Shown here: one piece after another, positions 7,977-14,742 of the stretch
Layout: every line of letters starts with the position of its first letter
Position numbering within the stretch: position 1 is the stretch's first letter
NCBI GenBank assembly: GCA_000437495.1
Contig: FR897831.1
Span: 7,696 to 22,437, forward strand
Reading direction: 5' to 3'
Origin: Prevotella sp. CAG:485
GTDB taxonomy: Bacteria; Bacteroidota; Bacteroidia; Bacteroidales; Muribaculaceae
DNA length: 14,742 nucleotides
Notes under the pieces: model-generated
What the model was told of the DNA's origin: nothing
Databases searched by the model: none
The model's input: the letters and a program-made list of their open reading frames with translations, nothing else
Translations under genes and position numbers: made by a program

Positions 7977-9943
7977 GATTCCTTGGCGAGTTTGTTGCGT
8001 TTCAGCTGCCTGATGCGCTCTATGGCCATTGCTATGCGTCGTGCCGTGGGGTCGGAGTCGGTAAGCTCGGGAGCCACCTTGCCGGGATGCTCTGCGCGCC
8101 ATTTGGGCAGATACTTTTTGAAAAGCAATATGGCCTCTTCGTCGCTAATCTTTTCGCATTGCTTCTCTTCGATGGCATATTGTATGGTGCGCAGCGTTTC
8201 GGGCGTCAGCGACTTGGAGATGACCTCGTAGGCACGCTGGAAGGGGTTGATTTCGCTGATGAGGTTGATGGTTAAATCATCGAGGTTGATAAACTTGTTG
8301 GCCAACTTGATAAACCGGTTGCCCGAATCGTCGGTCTTCACCTCTTCGCCTTGTGCGGCAAAGGTGAGGATGGTGTATTGGGTCACGTTGTCAACCTCTT
8401 CATCTGTCAGCTCTGGATATTTGTCGCGGATTACCTTGGGAATATAGACTTCTGTAATCATCTCGGCCATATCGCCGCCCATAATGGCTTCGCGAATTTT
8501 ATGGTCGGAAAGGGTGGTAGCCACCAGGGTGTCGAGGTCGTTGTCTACAATGGCTTTGGCGCGGTCGGTGAGCGGGGGCAGTCCTTTCACCTCTATTACA
8601 TGGCTTTCGTTAGGGTCTTCTTTCGGTTTTTCGGGCTTCTCTTCATCGTCTGTTTTGGTCTTGAAATTCCATTTCGGCGCCATAACCTGCTCCATGAGCA
8701 ACGATGCCGAAATGGCTTTAAGAAAGTCGTTTACGGCCATCGACACGTCATCCTGCGCGGCGTCAGGGCATGGTATGAGGTTGGTGAACTGAGCATGTGT
8801 CTTTCCTTCGCAGTCGCGGGTGCAACGACCGATTATCTGAACAACCTCCTGCAGCGACGAGCGGATGCCTACGGTGATGCACTGTTCGCACCATTCCCAG
8901 TCGAAGCCCTCTTTGGCTGTGCCCAAGGCTATGAGTATGTCGAGCGACTCGCGGCTGTTCATCCGCTGCAGATAGGCTTGCAGAGCTTCACGGCGGTCGG
9001 TGTTGTCTTCCACCAAATCGCCGACGGTGAGTATGCGGCCGTCGGGGGTCTTCACCCTATAGAGATTATTGGCGTAGTCTTTGTCCACAATCTCGCCTAT
9101 GCAGTTGATAATCTCGGCCACCTGGTCATACTTGTTCATAAAGGCGCCGGTTTTGGAGTTAGGCACCGGTATATGGATAAGCGTCTTCTTGGTGGTGTCG
9201 AGCACCTCGGGGATGGCCGTGAGGTAGTTGCCCTGGAAGAAGTGATAGCCTAACCCGAGACTTTTCAGGTACTTATAGCCGTTGAGCTGCTGATAATAGT
9301 TGTAGTTGATGGTAGGCTGAAACTTGACCTCCTCTTCCGGGCGCATCACAGGCACGGCATTGCCTCGGAAATATGTGCCTGTCATGGCCAGGATGTGTGC
9401 CGAGGTATCGTTGATAAGCCGGCGGATAAGTACGCCGAGACGATTATCTTCGCTGGCTGAGCTGTGATGGAACTCATCTATGCCAAAGAATACGTTGTCG
9501 AGTTTGCGGGCGTCGACGCCGTTGAGGGCATTGAGCAGTGTGGCGTGGGTGCAGACGAGTTTGGTGGCTGTGGGATGGTCGAGAAACTCGCGCAACTTGT
9601 CTTTCTTCGAGGTATCGCTGCCGGCGGCCTGACAGAGATTCCAGTAGGGTGCCACTTCCCAGTCGGTGAAGAAGCCGAATTTCTTCAGCGGCGTGTCTTT
9701 GAACGAGCGACCGATATTTTGCTGAGGCACCGACACAATGACTTTGCGGACGCCCTGATTGGCGAGCTTATCGAGAGCCACGAACATCATCGCACGACTT
9801 TTGCCGGATGCCGGCGGCGCTTTGACGAGCAGATATTGGCGGTTGCGTTGGTCATAGACCATAGCTTGCATCTGGCGCATGCCTAAAGCGTTTGTGTTGC
9901 TGGATTCGCCCGTTTGGGCATAATTAACTTCTACAAGATTCAT
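7973..9943 (-). CDS. SF2 DEAD/DEAH-family helicase (restriction-type, YeeB-like)
   Basis: A 656-residue superfamily 2 ATPase. Motifs in order: Walker A KAPPASGKS (41-49), motif Ia-like VIVSVPQQN, Walker B/motif II DEFHH (Asp156, Glu157), motif III MTGTYFRG (188-194), motif V ALGTAKEGFDW (339-349) and motif VI QIIGRCTRD (369-377). Thus both RecA-like domains lie in the first 390 residues. A charged Lys/Glu/Pro-rich linker (about 428-446) joins a helical C-terminal part of unknown role. Such proteins move along double-stranded DNA at the cost of ATP and serve as motors of restriction systems. It stands downstream of the methyltransferase and four-helix-bundle genes, after a 160-bp gap, and overlaps the GIY-YIG gene by 4 bp. 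The leader is almost purely A/T with no ribosome site. From memory the N-terminal half matches the family of B. subtilis YeeB. Confidence 0.9.
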   Translation of the reverse strand: MNLVEVNYAQTGESSNTNALGMRQMQAMVYDQRNRQYLLVKAPPASGKSRAMMFVALDKLANQGVRKVIVSVPQQNIGRSFKDTPLKKFGFFTDWEVAPYWNLCQAAGSDTSKKDKLREFLDHPTATKLVCTHATLLNALNGVDARKLDNVFFGIDEFHHSSASEDNRLGVLIRRLINDTSAHILAMTGTYFRGNAVPVMRPEEEVKFQPTINYNYYQQLNGYKYLKSLGLGYHFFQGNYLTAIPEVLDTTKKTLIHIPVPNSKTGAFMNKYDQVAEIINCIGEIVDKDYANNLYRVKTPDGRILTVGDLVEDNTDRREALQAYLQRMNSRESLDILIALGTAKEGFDWEWCEQCITVGIRSSLQEVVQIIGRCTRDCEGKTHAQFTNLIPCPDAAQDDVSMAVNDFLKAISASLLMEQVMAPKWNFKTKTDDEEKPEKPKEDPNESHVIEVKGLPPLTDRAKAIVDNDLDTLVATTLSDHKIREAIMGGDMAEMITEVYIPKVIRDKYPELTDEEVDNVTQYTILTFAAQGEEVKTDDSGNRFIKLANKFINLDDLTINLISEINPFQRAYEVISKSLTPETLRTIQYAIEEKQCEKISDEEAILLFKKYLPKWRAEHPGKVAPELTDSDPTARRIAMAIERIRQLKRNKLAKES

Positions 9944-9962
9944 TTTTTTATTTATATTTTTA

Positions 9963-10025
9963 TTTATAAGATTTATAATTCTTATAAGATTTATAAGATT
10001 TATAAGATTTATAAAACTTATAAAC
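9963..10025. repeat. Seven tandem 9-bp AT-rich repeats upstream of the helicase gene
   Basis: Plus strand 9963-10025 divides into seven 9-mers: tttataaga, tttataatt, cttataaga, tttataaga, tttataaga, tttataaaa, cttataaac. Read on the coding strand the unit is TCTTATAAA. The array ends 20 bases from the helicase ATG (9943). Copy number of such a short array can change by slippage, and each unit carries a TATAAA-like string, so an effect on helicase transcription or translation is possible. Confidence 0.85.
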
Positions 10026-10042
10026 CCTACTCTCTAACGAGT

Positions 10043-10138
10043 TCAGCGGCGGTTTACAATCTTGGCCACGGTGAAGGTACCGTCGGTGTAAACGCCTCTC
10101 CCCTCAGAAACCTCTAAATTTCCGTCTTTCTCGCGACA
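10043..10138 (-). pseudogene. Coding-like remnant (31 codons and stop) overlapping the end of the four-helix-bundle gene
   Basis: In the frame one base off the four-helix-bundle gene, minus strand 10138-10046 reads CREKDGNLEVSEGR and then GVYTDGTFTVAKIVNRR before TGA at 10045-10043. Most third positions in the last 16 codons are C or G, as in the real genes around, and the peptide looks protein-like. No start codon in this frame gives a full gene; upstream it runs into a stop after about 15 more codons. It may be the tail of a gene lost when its neighbours were rearranged, or an older C-terminus of the four-helix-bundle gene now cut off by a frameshift. It could also be chance. Confidence 0.3.
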
Positions 10139-10649
10139 TTGCTTCTTTAATGCCGCCCTCTTTGATAAACTGCGCCTCCATTTTCTTCATAACGCCGGCA
10201 AGCATAGCGTCAATTTGCCGTATCTGCGTAAGCATAATGTTGGCCACCGTTTCATCGCTGCGCTCACGACATTTGGCAACAAAATTTTTTGCATCATCAT
10301 TGCGGAAGCAATATGCTCGAGTCGCCACTGTGCGTTTATCATTTTTATCCCATATCTCGAGGTCATGCTGTCGCAGAAAATCGCCGTAATCTTCCAGCAA
10401 TTCCCTCACCGAACCGCGAGCCACGCCCAACAGCTTTATGCACATCTCGGCAGAAACGGTAGCGTCGCTCACGCCTTCTACAATATTCTGTTTACACGAG
10501 CGGGCAGCCTGTCGCATTTGGTCGATGGTTCGCGAGCCATGCGGCAGCGCCCTGTTGATAAACATCTCTGTTACATCGCAAATAATAACCGATTTGCGAT
10601 AGACGTTCCAACAGGTGTAATCGCTTGCTATTTTCAGGAAACCGTTCAT
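10104..10649 (-). CDS. Four-helix-bundle (S23/'suffix'-type) protein
   Basis: A 181-residue, mostly helical protein. The section from about residue 28 to 95 (TEMFINRALPHGSRTIDQM, RQAARSCKQNIVEG, LLGVARGSVRELLEDY) is the four-helix-bundle core of the S23/rRNA-intervening-sequence family, relatives of the Avd protein of diversity-generating retroelements. The later part (ETVANIMLTQI, KMEAQFIKEGGIKEAMSRERR) matches what I recall of the 'four helix bundle suffix' subgroup, which explains the length compared with about 120 residues for the plain family. No catalytic residues are evident; relatives form basic pentamers that bind nucleic acid or a partner. Its ATG overlaps the methyltransferase stop as ATGA, so it is translated together with it. 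Its role in the cassette is unknown. Confidence 0.85.
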   Translation of the reverse strand: MNGFLKIASDYTCWNVYRKSVIICDVTEMFINRALPHGSRTIDQMRQAARSCKQNIVEGVSDATVSAEMCIKLLGVARGSVRELLEDYGDFLRQHDLEIWDKNDKRTVATRAYCFRNDDAKNFVAKCRERSDETVANIMLTQIRQIDAMLAGVMKKMEAQFIKEGGIKEAMSRERRKFRGF

Positions 10650-13393
10650 TTCTTGGTCATTTTGGCGTAGAGCTTAAAGAGGTGAGCCAGGCGTTCTTCG
10701 TCGGAGGCAAAGGGCTCAGGGCGGTAGATACGCTCCACGGCAAGGTCGAGCTGATGATGAGCCTTGCGCAAATCCTCAGGCATTGTCTCCGGGTTATACA
10801 TCTCGCCAAGAGTCAGGAAATAGTTCTCCTCCCTGACAGTGATGATGTTGTCAGCCAAAATGCTCAGCTCCTTTTTCTGAGCCTCCGTGAGCTTCGGAAA
10901 CGGGAAGGTGTTATAGCACAGAGTTGCCGAATACCTGATTCGAGTTTCAAGCGAACCACCCACAGCCCTTACCCAAAGATTGTGCATCTTGGAGGTAAGC
11001 AGCGCAAAGAGCCACTTCTCCGCATCATATACCGCAAAAGCAGAATCAGAAATGATGGTATCTTTGTCTACATACCCTATGGGGATATATTCTCTTCGCT
11101 CAGACGAAACACGCGGGATAATGACTTTATTTTTACTATTGTCGTTGATAATATAATGTTCCCTGAACTGATGAGGCCTTTCAGCCAAAGATGCTCCGTC
11201 TTTACTTTCATTCAGCCTAAAGTTGTAAGTAGCGTCAATGCGGGCTTTGACAGGCGGAATCTTTTCTGCTTCTTCACGCATGGCATCATCAATCCACAGG
11301 CAATATCTATGTATATCGTTCAAGAACTCTTGGGAGCCAATTATGGGTTTGACAAATTTTTCCGCCTGAGGATAGACTGCAAGTAAAGTTGCTTTTTGTT
11401 GCTCAGTCATCAACAGATGTCCATTGTCGTAAGGCATGCAACCGAACTCTGCCTTTGGCAATCCTTTGGGAACGGAATATGTTTTAGTTACTATCACATT
11501 TTCAGACGCCGCCAGATATGGATTGATATTTTCTACTGAATAAACGGCGTTTGCACTTTCATTGAAGAGAAGTTTCTTTGATGCCGATTTCTCTGCAACA
11601 CCGATTATGGCAACTGTTACAGCCGCATTATATTTAGCGTTATTGCGCCATTTGAAAGAAGTTTTTGCAAAGAAAATTTCCAAATCAAGGTCAAGAATGG
11701 GTTTCCAAAGCATAGCCACCTGTTCTCCTTGGCTTATTGAATTAGTCGTTACGAAAGCATATCTGGCTTTGGTGCCCTTGATATATTTTGCGCCTTTCCA
11801 GAACCAAGCCCCGATGTAATCGACTGTTTTAGCGGCATTTGTGCCTTTCATTGCAATCCTCATATCCTCTTTCTGAGTTGCATCTTGCAGCTTGCTGCCG
11901 AGGTAAGGCGGGTTGCCCATGATGTAGACTTCGTCGGAGGGTGTGTGGGGGCACACGGCGTCCCAGTCGAGGCGGCAGGCGTTGTCGCAGACGATGTGCC
12001 CCGAGGGCTTCAACGGAAGGGTTTCCGGCTGTACGCCAAAGGCATCGCGGAAAAGTACGTTCATCTGGTGCTCGGCAAGCCACAGCGAGAGGGTGGCGGT
12101 ATCGCACGCATATTCGTCGAGCTCTATGCCGTAGAACTGCGTCAGGGTGATGGTAGGGAAGGGAATGACGGCAACGGGGGCAATGTCGCGCAGTGCCTCC
12201 CAGATGCGTATTTCAAGCTCGCGCAGACGCTTATAGGAGATGATGAGGAAGTTGCCGCTTCCGCATGCCGGGTCAAAGAATTTGATTTTCGACAGCCTGT
12301 CGAGCAGCGACTTAAGTCGCTGTGTGGCAAGCTCATAGCTGATTTTCTGCGCCATCTTTTCGCGCGCTTCGGCACACGCCGCCTCAAACTCCTCGTTGAG
12401 CGAGTCGAGAAAGAGCGGACGGATTACCTTCTCTATGTTCGGCACAGAGGTATAGTGCATGCCGAGTCCCGCGCGTTGTTCGGGCGTTACCACAGCCTGA
12501 ATCATCGACCCGAAGATGTCGGGGTTGATTTCGCGCCAGTTGTAATCGCCGCAGTTGAGGATGAGGCGGCGGGCTCGGCGCGACAGCCTCGGGATGGGGA
12601 AATGCTCCCTGAACAGCCCTCCGTTGACGTACGGAAAGACCGAATAGAGCTTGGGCAACACGGCTCGCGCCGCCTCGTCGTTGGTCGACATTATCAGAAA
12701 GGCACGGTCGATGAACTCCGACAGGTCGCTGCCGTCCTCCTTGGTGTGGTTGCGCAGAGTGTCGGTGAAGAGGTTCTCTCCCGGGAAAAGACCCGTGTCC
12801 TCGGCAAAGAAACAGAAAAGGAGTCGCGACATAAACACGTTGAGCGCATGCACCGTATCCGGGTTGCGTATGTCGTTGTAGCGGCGGATGTCATCGAAGA
12901 GCTTGGCCATCAGCTCAGCCGATTTTACATCAGCCTCAGCCTCGGCGACGTGCTGAACCTTTTCAATGCCTGCCAAGGGCGTCAGAAACTCAAAGTCGCG
13001 CCAGAGAGCATCTACCGTGTTGTTATATTCGTCGTTAATCTTCGGGTCGACAGCCACCACACGCTTGCCGTCGCTCACCACATAGAGCCTCGGCAGATGT
13101 TTGGCTATTTTAGGGTCATCGCGCATGGCCTTTATCTCGTCGTAAAAGGCGGAAATGTCGCTATCGGCATCCATAGGCCGGTAAGCTATCAGATCCTTTA
13201 CAACAAGCGTTCGGCCATCTTTGGAGGCATTGCCCGGACCCTCCTTGGCACGGCGCACCTGCCCGTCGCCCCAATGAGCAAAGATGCGCAAAAGGTCATA
13301 CACAAACTCTTGGGCAGAAGTGCCGCGCTGGCCTAACCGCTCCAAAGCATCGGTGGCTTCAATATGTGAGAAAGTCTTGGATTTCTTAGCCAT
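10646..13393 (-). CDS. MmeI/YeeA-like adenine-specific DNA methyltransferase
   Basis: A 915-residue class I SAM-dependent DNA methyltransferase. From the N-terminus: a nuclease-like region (about 25-150), a helical spacer (about 155-300; FFAEDTGLFPGE, FPYVNGGLF), then the methylase core with motif X-like MHYTS (312-316), SAM-binding DPACGSGNF (374-382) and catalytic NPPY (494-497), which marks N6-adenine methylation. Residues about 600-850 fit a target-recognition domain, and the C-terminus ends in a helical LFKLYAKMTKK tail. In MmeI-type enzymes the N-terminal domain carries D...EXK; at the aligned place here I read VVKDLIAYRP, so nuclease activity is probably absent. ATG is 4 bp after the ogt stop; its own stop overlaps the next gene. 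Recognition sequence unknown. Confidence 0.92.
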   Translation of the reverse strand: MAKKSKTFSHIEATDALERLGQRGTSAQEFVYDLLRIFAHWGDGQVRRAKEGPGNASKDGRTLVVKDLIAYRPMDADSDISAFYDEIKAMRDDPKIAKHLPRLYVVSDGKRVVAVDPKINDEYNNTVDALWRDFEFLTPLAGIEKVQHVAEAEADVKSAELMAKLFDDIRRYNDIRNPDTVHALNVFMSRLLFCFFAEDTGLFPGENLFTDTLRNHTKEDGSDLSEFIDRAFLIMSTNDEAARAVLPKLYSVFPYVNGGLFREHFPIPRLSRRARRLILNCGDYNWREINPDIFGSMIQAVVTPEQRAGLGMHYTSVPNIEKVIRPLFLDSLNEEFEAACAEAREKMAQKISYELATQRLKSLLDRLSKIKFFDPACGSGNFLIISYKRLRELEIRIWEALRDIAPVAVIPFPTITLTQFYGIELDEYACDTATLSLWLAEHQMNVLFRDAFGVQPETLPLKPSGHIVCDNACRLDWDAVCPHTPSDEVYIMGNPPYLGSKLQDATQKEDMRIAMKGTNAAKTVDYIGAWFWKGAKYIKGTKARYAFVTTNSISQGEQVAMLWKPILDLDLEIFFAKTSFKWRNNAKYNAAVTVAIIGVAEKSASKKLLFNESANAVYSVENINPYLAASENVIVTKTYSVPKGLPKAEFGCMPYDNGHLLMTEQQKATLLAVYPQAEKFVKPIIGSQEFLNDIHRYCLWIDDAMREEAEKIPPVKARIDATYNFRLNESKDGASLAERPHQFREHYIINDNSKNKVIIPRVSSERREYIPIGYVDKDTIISDSAFAVYDAEKWLFALLTSKMHNLWVRAVGGSLETRIRYSATLCYNTFPFPKLTEAQKKELSILADNIITVREENYFLTLGEMYNPETMPEDLRKAHHQLDLAVERIYRPEPFASDEERLAHLFKLYAKMTKK

Positions 13394-13397
13394 AAAA

Positions 13398-13946
13398 TCA
13401 ATATTTGTTGCTATTTGTAAATATATTCTGCGTTGAGCGTTCCAAAGAGAGCAACGCCTGCTTCATCTCCAGTCCGCCTGCATAGCCGCCGAGAGCGCCC
13501 GAAGAGGCGATGACACGGTGGCAAGGCACTATTATGGCCAACGGATTGGCGCCGACGGCTGTGCCCACAGCCCGGGTGGCCCTGGGGAAGCCGATGCGCC
13601 GCGCCATCTCACCGTATGAGAGAGTGTGGCCACAGGGAATCCGCGTTAACCCTTCCCAGACACTCTGCTGAAAAGAAGTGCCGAAAAAGAGCAAAGGCAG
13701 GTCAAAGACCCGTAGGCGACCCGCAAAATATGCATCGAGCTGACGGGCAGCCTCTTCCAACACAGCGTCAGTGCCTGAAATCACTTCAGCGCCGCTGTAA
13801 TGCCTTATGCGCGACAAAGTTTTGGCGGCAGTACGACAATTGCTTATGAGGCACATACAGAGCTTCCCCTGAAAGGAGCCTAACGTCAGATTACCTACCG
13901 GCGAGGCATAATCGCGAGTCAGAATAGTGAGATCGGTTTCGGCCAT
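13398..13946 (-). CDS. ogt: Methylated-DNA--[protein]-cysteine S-methyltransferase (Ogt type)
   Basis: A 182-residue suicide repair protein that takes the alkyl group from O6-alkylguanine (and O4-alkylthymine) onto its own cysteine. The acceptor motif PCHRVI gives Cys142. Also visible are Tyr111 in SYGE, the arginine finger in RAVGTAVGANP (Arg125), the Asn134 hinge and the C-terminal GGYAGGLEMKQALLSLE. The N-terminal part (about 1-85) is the usual ribonuclease-H-like domain. No Ada-type AraC domain, hence Ogt rather than Ada. It starts 1 bp after the metalloprotease stop and ends 4 bp before the methyltransferase start, so it is in one transcript with a DNA-modifying enzyme. The last residues (STQNIFTNSNKY) are a short non-conserved tail. 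Confidence 0.93.
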   Translation of the reverse strand: MAETDLTILTRDYASPVGNLTLGSFQGKLCMCLISNCRTAAKTLSRIRHYSGAEVISGTDAVLEEAARQLDAYFAGRLRVFDLPLLFFGTSFQQSVWEGLTRIPCGHTLSYGEMARRIGFPRATRAVGTAVGANPLAIIVPCHRVIASSGALGGYAGGLEMKQALLSLERSTQNIFTNSNKY

Positions 13947-13947
13947 A

Positions 13948-14520
13948 TTACATAACTATTGTCCGAGTGCGCAGAAAGGCCCTCACACGTCGGTAATCGG
14001 GGAAATAGCGCTCCACATGCTGCCAGAATTGCGGCGTATGGTTGGGATGCACCAGATGCGACAGCTCATGCACCAACAGATAATGCGTACACTCAATGGG
14101 CAGCGACGCTAAAGCAATGTTAACCGTGATGCTCTTGGTGGCGGGCTTACAGCTTCCCCACCGCGAGCGCATATACCGCAGCGAGTAACGCCGCGCCTGA
14201 AGCTGCATCTCGCGCTGAACACCGCGGATGAGCGTATCCAATCGGTCGCACCAGGCCGAGTAAGTGGCTGAATCGGGGCGAGTTACCTCCTTGTCGGCAT
14301 TCTGCAGCTGTTTCTGCTGCATCTTCAGCACAGAGGGGTAGATTTGCTCTATATAACGTCTTACATCATCTTCGCTCAGCGAGGCCGGCACAGACATTTC
14401 CACGATGTTGTGATAGCCCGAAGCCAGCCGATAACGTATGCTCTTCATAGTCTTAAAATAGACCATAAAGACCATGTCGCGATAAGGTATTGTACTGGTG
14501 TTGATTAAAGTGGCAGACAT
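13948..14520 (-). CDS. YgjP/DUF45-type zinc metalloprotease
   Basis: A 190-residue, soluble protein of the YgjP-like (DUF45, SprT-related) metallopeptidase family. The zinc motif HELSH is at 151-155 (Glu152 catalytic), followed by HPNH with His161 as probable third ligand and the conserved FW. Upstream sits the family signature RWGSC (120-124), with the usual beta-hairpin SITVNIALASLP between. The family is found beside type I restriction genes in many bacteria, and here again it heads an operon with a DNA methyltransferase; its substrate is unknown. ATG at 14520 is 27 bases after the -7 element of the promoter; inner Met16, Met19 and Met25 are alternatives, but homologous-looking sequence starts about residue 20, so the first ATG is kept. 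Confidence 0.88.
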   Translation of the reverse strand: MSATLINTSTIPYRDMVFMVYFKTMKSIRYRLASGYHNIVEMSVPASLSEDDVRRYIEQIYPSVLKMQQKQLQNADKEVTRPDSATYSAWCDRLDTLIRGVQREMQLQARRYSLRYMRSRWGSCKPATKSITVNIALASLPIECTHYLLVHELSHLVHPNHTPQFWQHVERYFPDYRRVRAFLRTRTIVM

Positions 14521-14546
14521 TGGGGTCGGTTGTTAAAATGCGGTTA

Positions 14547-14578
14547 CAAAGATACAAAAAACATCTTTCACCGCCAAC
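14547..14578 (-). promoter_or_regulatory. Promoter of the metalloprotease-ogt-methyltransferase operon
   Basis: On the minus strand GTTG (14578-14575) lies 20 bases before TATCTTTG (14554-14547). The -7 element is a perfect TAnnTTTG, the -33 element has one mismatch. Predicted start is about 14540, leaving a leader of about 20 bases before the ATG at 14520. Confidence 0.6.
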
Positions 14579-14646
14579 CCCCTCCGGCCCTCCTCTGCCC
14601 CCTCACTAACTTGCCTCTCCACCCCCCTCCAACCTCTCACTTCCCA
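14578..14646. other. C-rich tract (G-rich on the minus strand) just upstream of the operon promoter
   Basis: Nearly all pyrimidine on the plus strand, with C runs at 14578-14582 (5), 14588-14590 (3), 14598-14602 (5) and 14622-14627 (6). The minus strand therefore has four runs of three or more G with loops of about 5, 7 and 19 bases, which could form a G-quadruplex with one long loop. No coding potential is seen. It abuts the -33 element. Confidence 0.6.
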
Positions 14647-14691
14647 AGAAGTATCTTGGATCCCGTTGAATAGCGTCCACACTGCGGACGC
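14644..14691 (+). other. Two small inverted repeats in the right-end intergenic region
   Basis: CCAAGA-agta-TCTTGG lies at 14644-14659 and GCGTCC-7 bases-GGACGC at 14673-14691; the second is followed on the plus strand by CAATTATTTTT, like an intrinsic terminator. No plus-strand gene precedes it in the window, so it may belong to a leader or a gene beyond the right edge. The rest of 14692-14742 is AT-rich and shows nothing I can name. Confidence 0.35.
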
Positions 14692-14742
14692 AATTATTTT
14701 TGCTGAAAAAATTATATTACTGTCCGCTAAAAATTTTTTGAG

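Noticed and set aside
7977..8102. 42-residue upstream extension of the GIY-YIG protein
   Set aside because: It overlaps the conserved reading frame of the helicase and is Arg/His-rich; the ATGA overlap at 7976-7973 gives a natural start.
8351..9253. Plus-strand 300-codon open frame within the helicase gene
   Set aside because: Antisense shadow; the minus strand has all helicase motifs in order.
9963..10025. The 9-bp repeats as a CRISPR array or plasmid iterons
   Set aside because: Units are contiguous without spacers and far shorter than CRISPR repeats; no replication initiator or origin-like genes nearby.
10104..10649. Diversity-generating retroelement accessory (Avd) or rRNA intervening-sequence protein in its native setting
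   Set aside because: No reverse transcriptase, template repeat or rRNA gene is present; only the fold family is shared.
11885..13336. Plus-strand 483-codon open frame
   Set aside because: Antisense to the methyltransferase; its protein is a mirror of the methylase codons with no domain.

Overview
The window looks like chromosomal DNA from a member of the Bacteroidota, probably Bacteroidales. Three upstream regions carry the Bacteroidetes-type promoter (TTTG near -33, TAnnTTTG near -7, 20 bases apart, two of them with one mismatch). Start codons sit in A-rich leaders without Shine-Dalgarno sequences. The DNA polymerase III alpha subunit is about 1250 residues, with a thioredoxin gene directly downstream. 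Every gene I can support lies on the minus strand, so transcription runs from right to left. The genus cannot be told from the sequence alone.

Right part (14520 down to 6768): a Bacteroidetes-type promoter at 14547-14578 precedes a compact series of genes. In order of transcription they are a YgjP/DUF45-type zinc metalloprotease, an O6-alkylguanine-DNA alkyltransferase (Ogt type), a large MmeI/YeeA-like adenine DNA methyltransferase, a four-helix-bundle 'suffix'-type protein, an SF2 DEAD/DEAH-family helicase and a T5orf172/GIY-YIG nuclease-domain protein. Junctions are 1 bp, 4 bp, an ATGA overlap, a 160-bp gap, then another ATGA overlap. The 160-bp gap holds seven 9-bp AT-rich tandem repeats and a short out-of-frame coding-like remnant. 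The last four genes look like a restriction/defence cassette. The methyltransferase would mark self DNA; its N-terminal nuclease-like region seems to have lost the catalytic EXK. The helicase (translocation) and GIY-YIG protein (cleavage) would then supply restriction in trans. From memory this layout resembles the Bacillus subtilis yeeA-yeeB-yeeC genes, with an added four-helix-bundle protein.

Middle (6768 down to 1476): a hairpin starting at the stop codon of the GIY-YIG gene overlaps a good promoter for dnaE, whose start codon is only a few bases past the predicted transcription start. dnaE encodes the replicative polymerase with PHP, palm, helix-hairpin-helix, clamp-binding and OB-fold parts. 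It is followed by a thioredoxin gene and, 4 bp later, by an exported alpha/beta hydrolase. This is an ordinary housekeeping neighbourhood.

Left part (1312 down to the window edge): an exported low-complexity protein, cut by the window edge. It has a signal peptide, a Trp/Tyr/Gly-rich middle and a C-terminal array of about 34-residue Arg-Pro-Gly/Ser/Thr repeats, visible as 102-bp DNA repeats. Its function is unknown. The right end (14521-14742) has no gene. It holds the operon promoter, a C-rich tract (G-rich on the coding strand) and two small inverted repeats.
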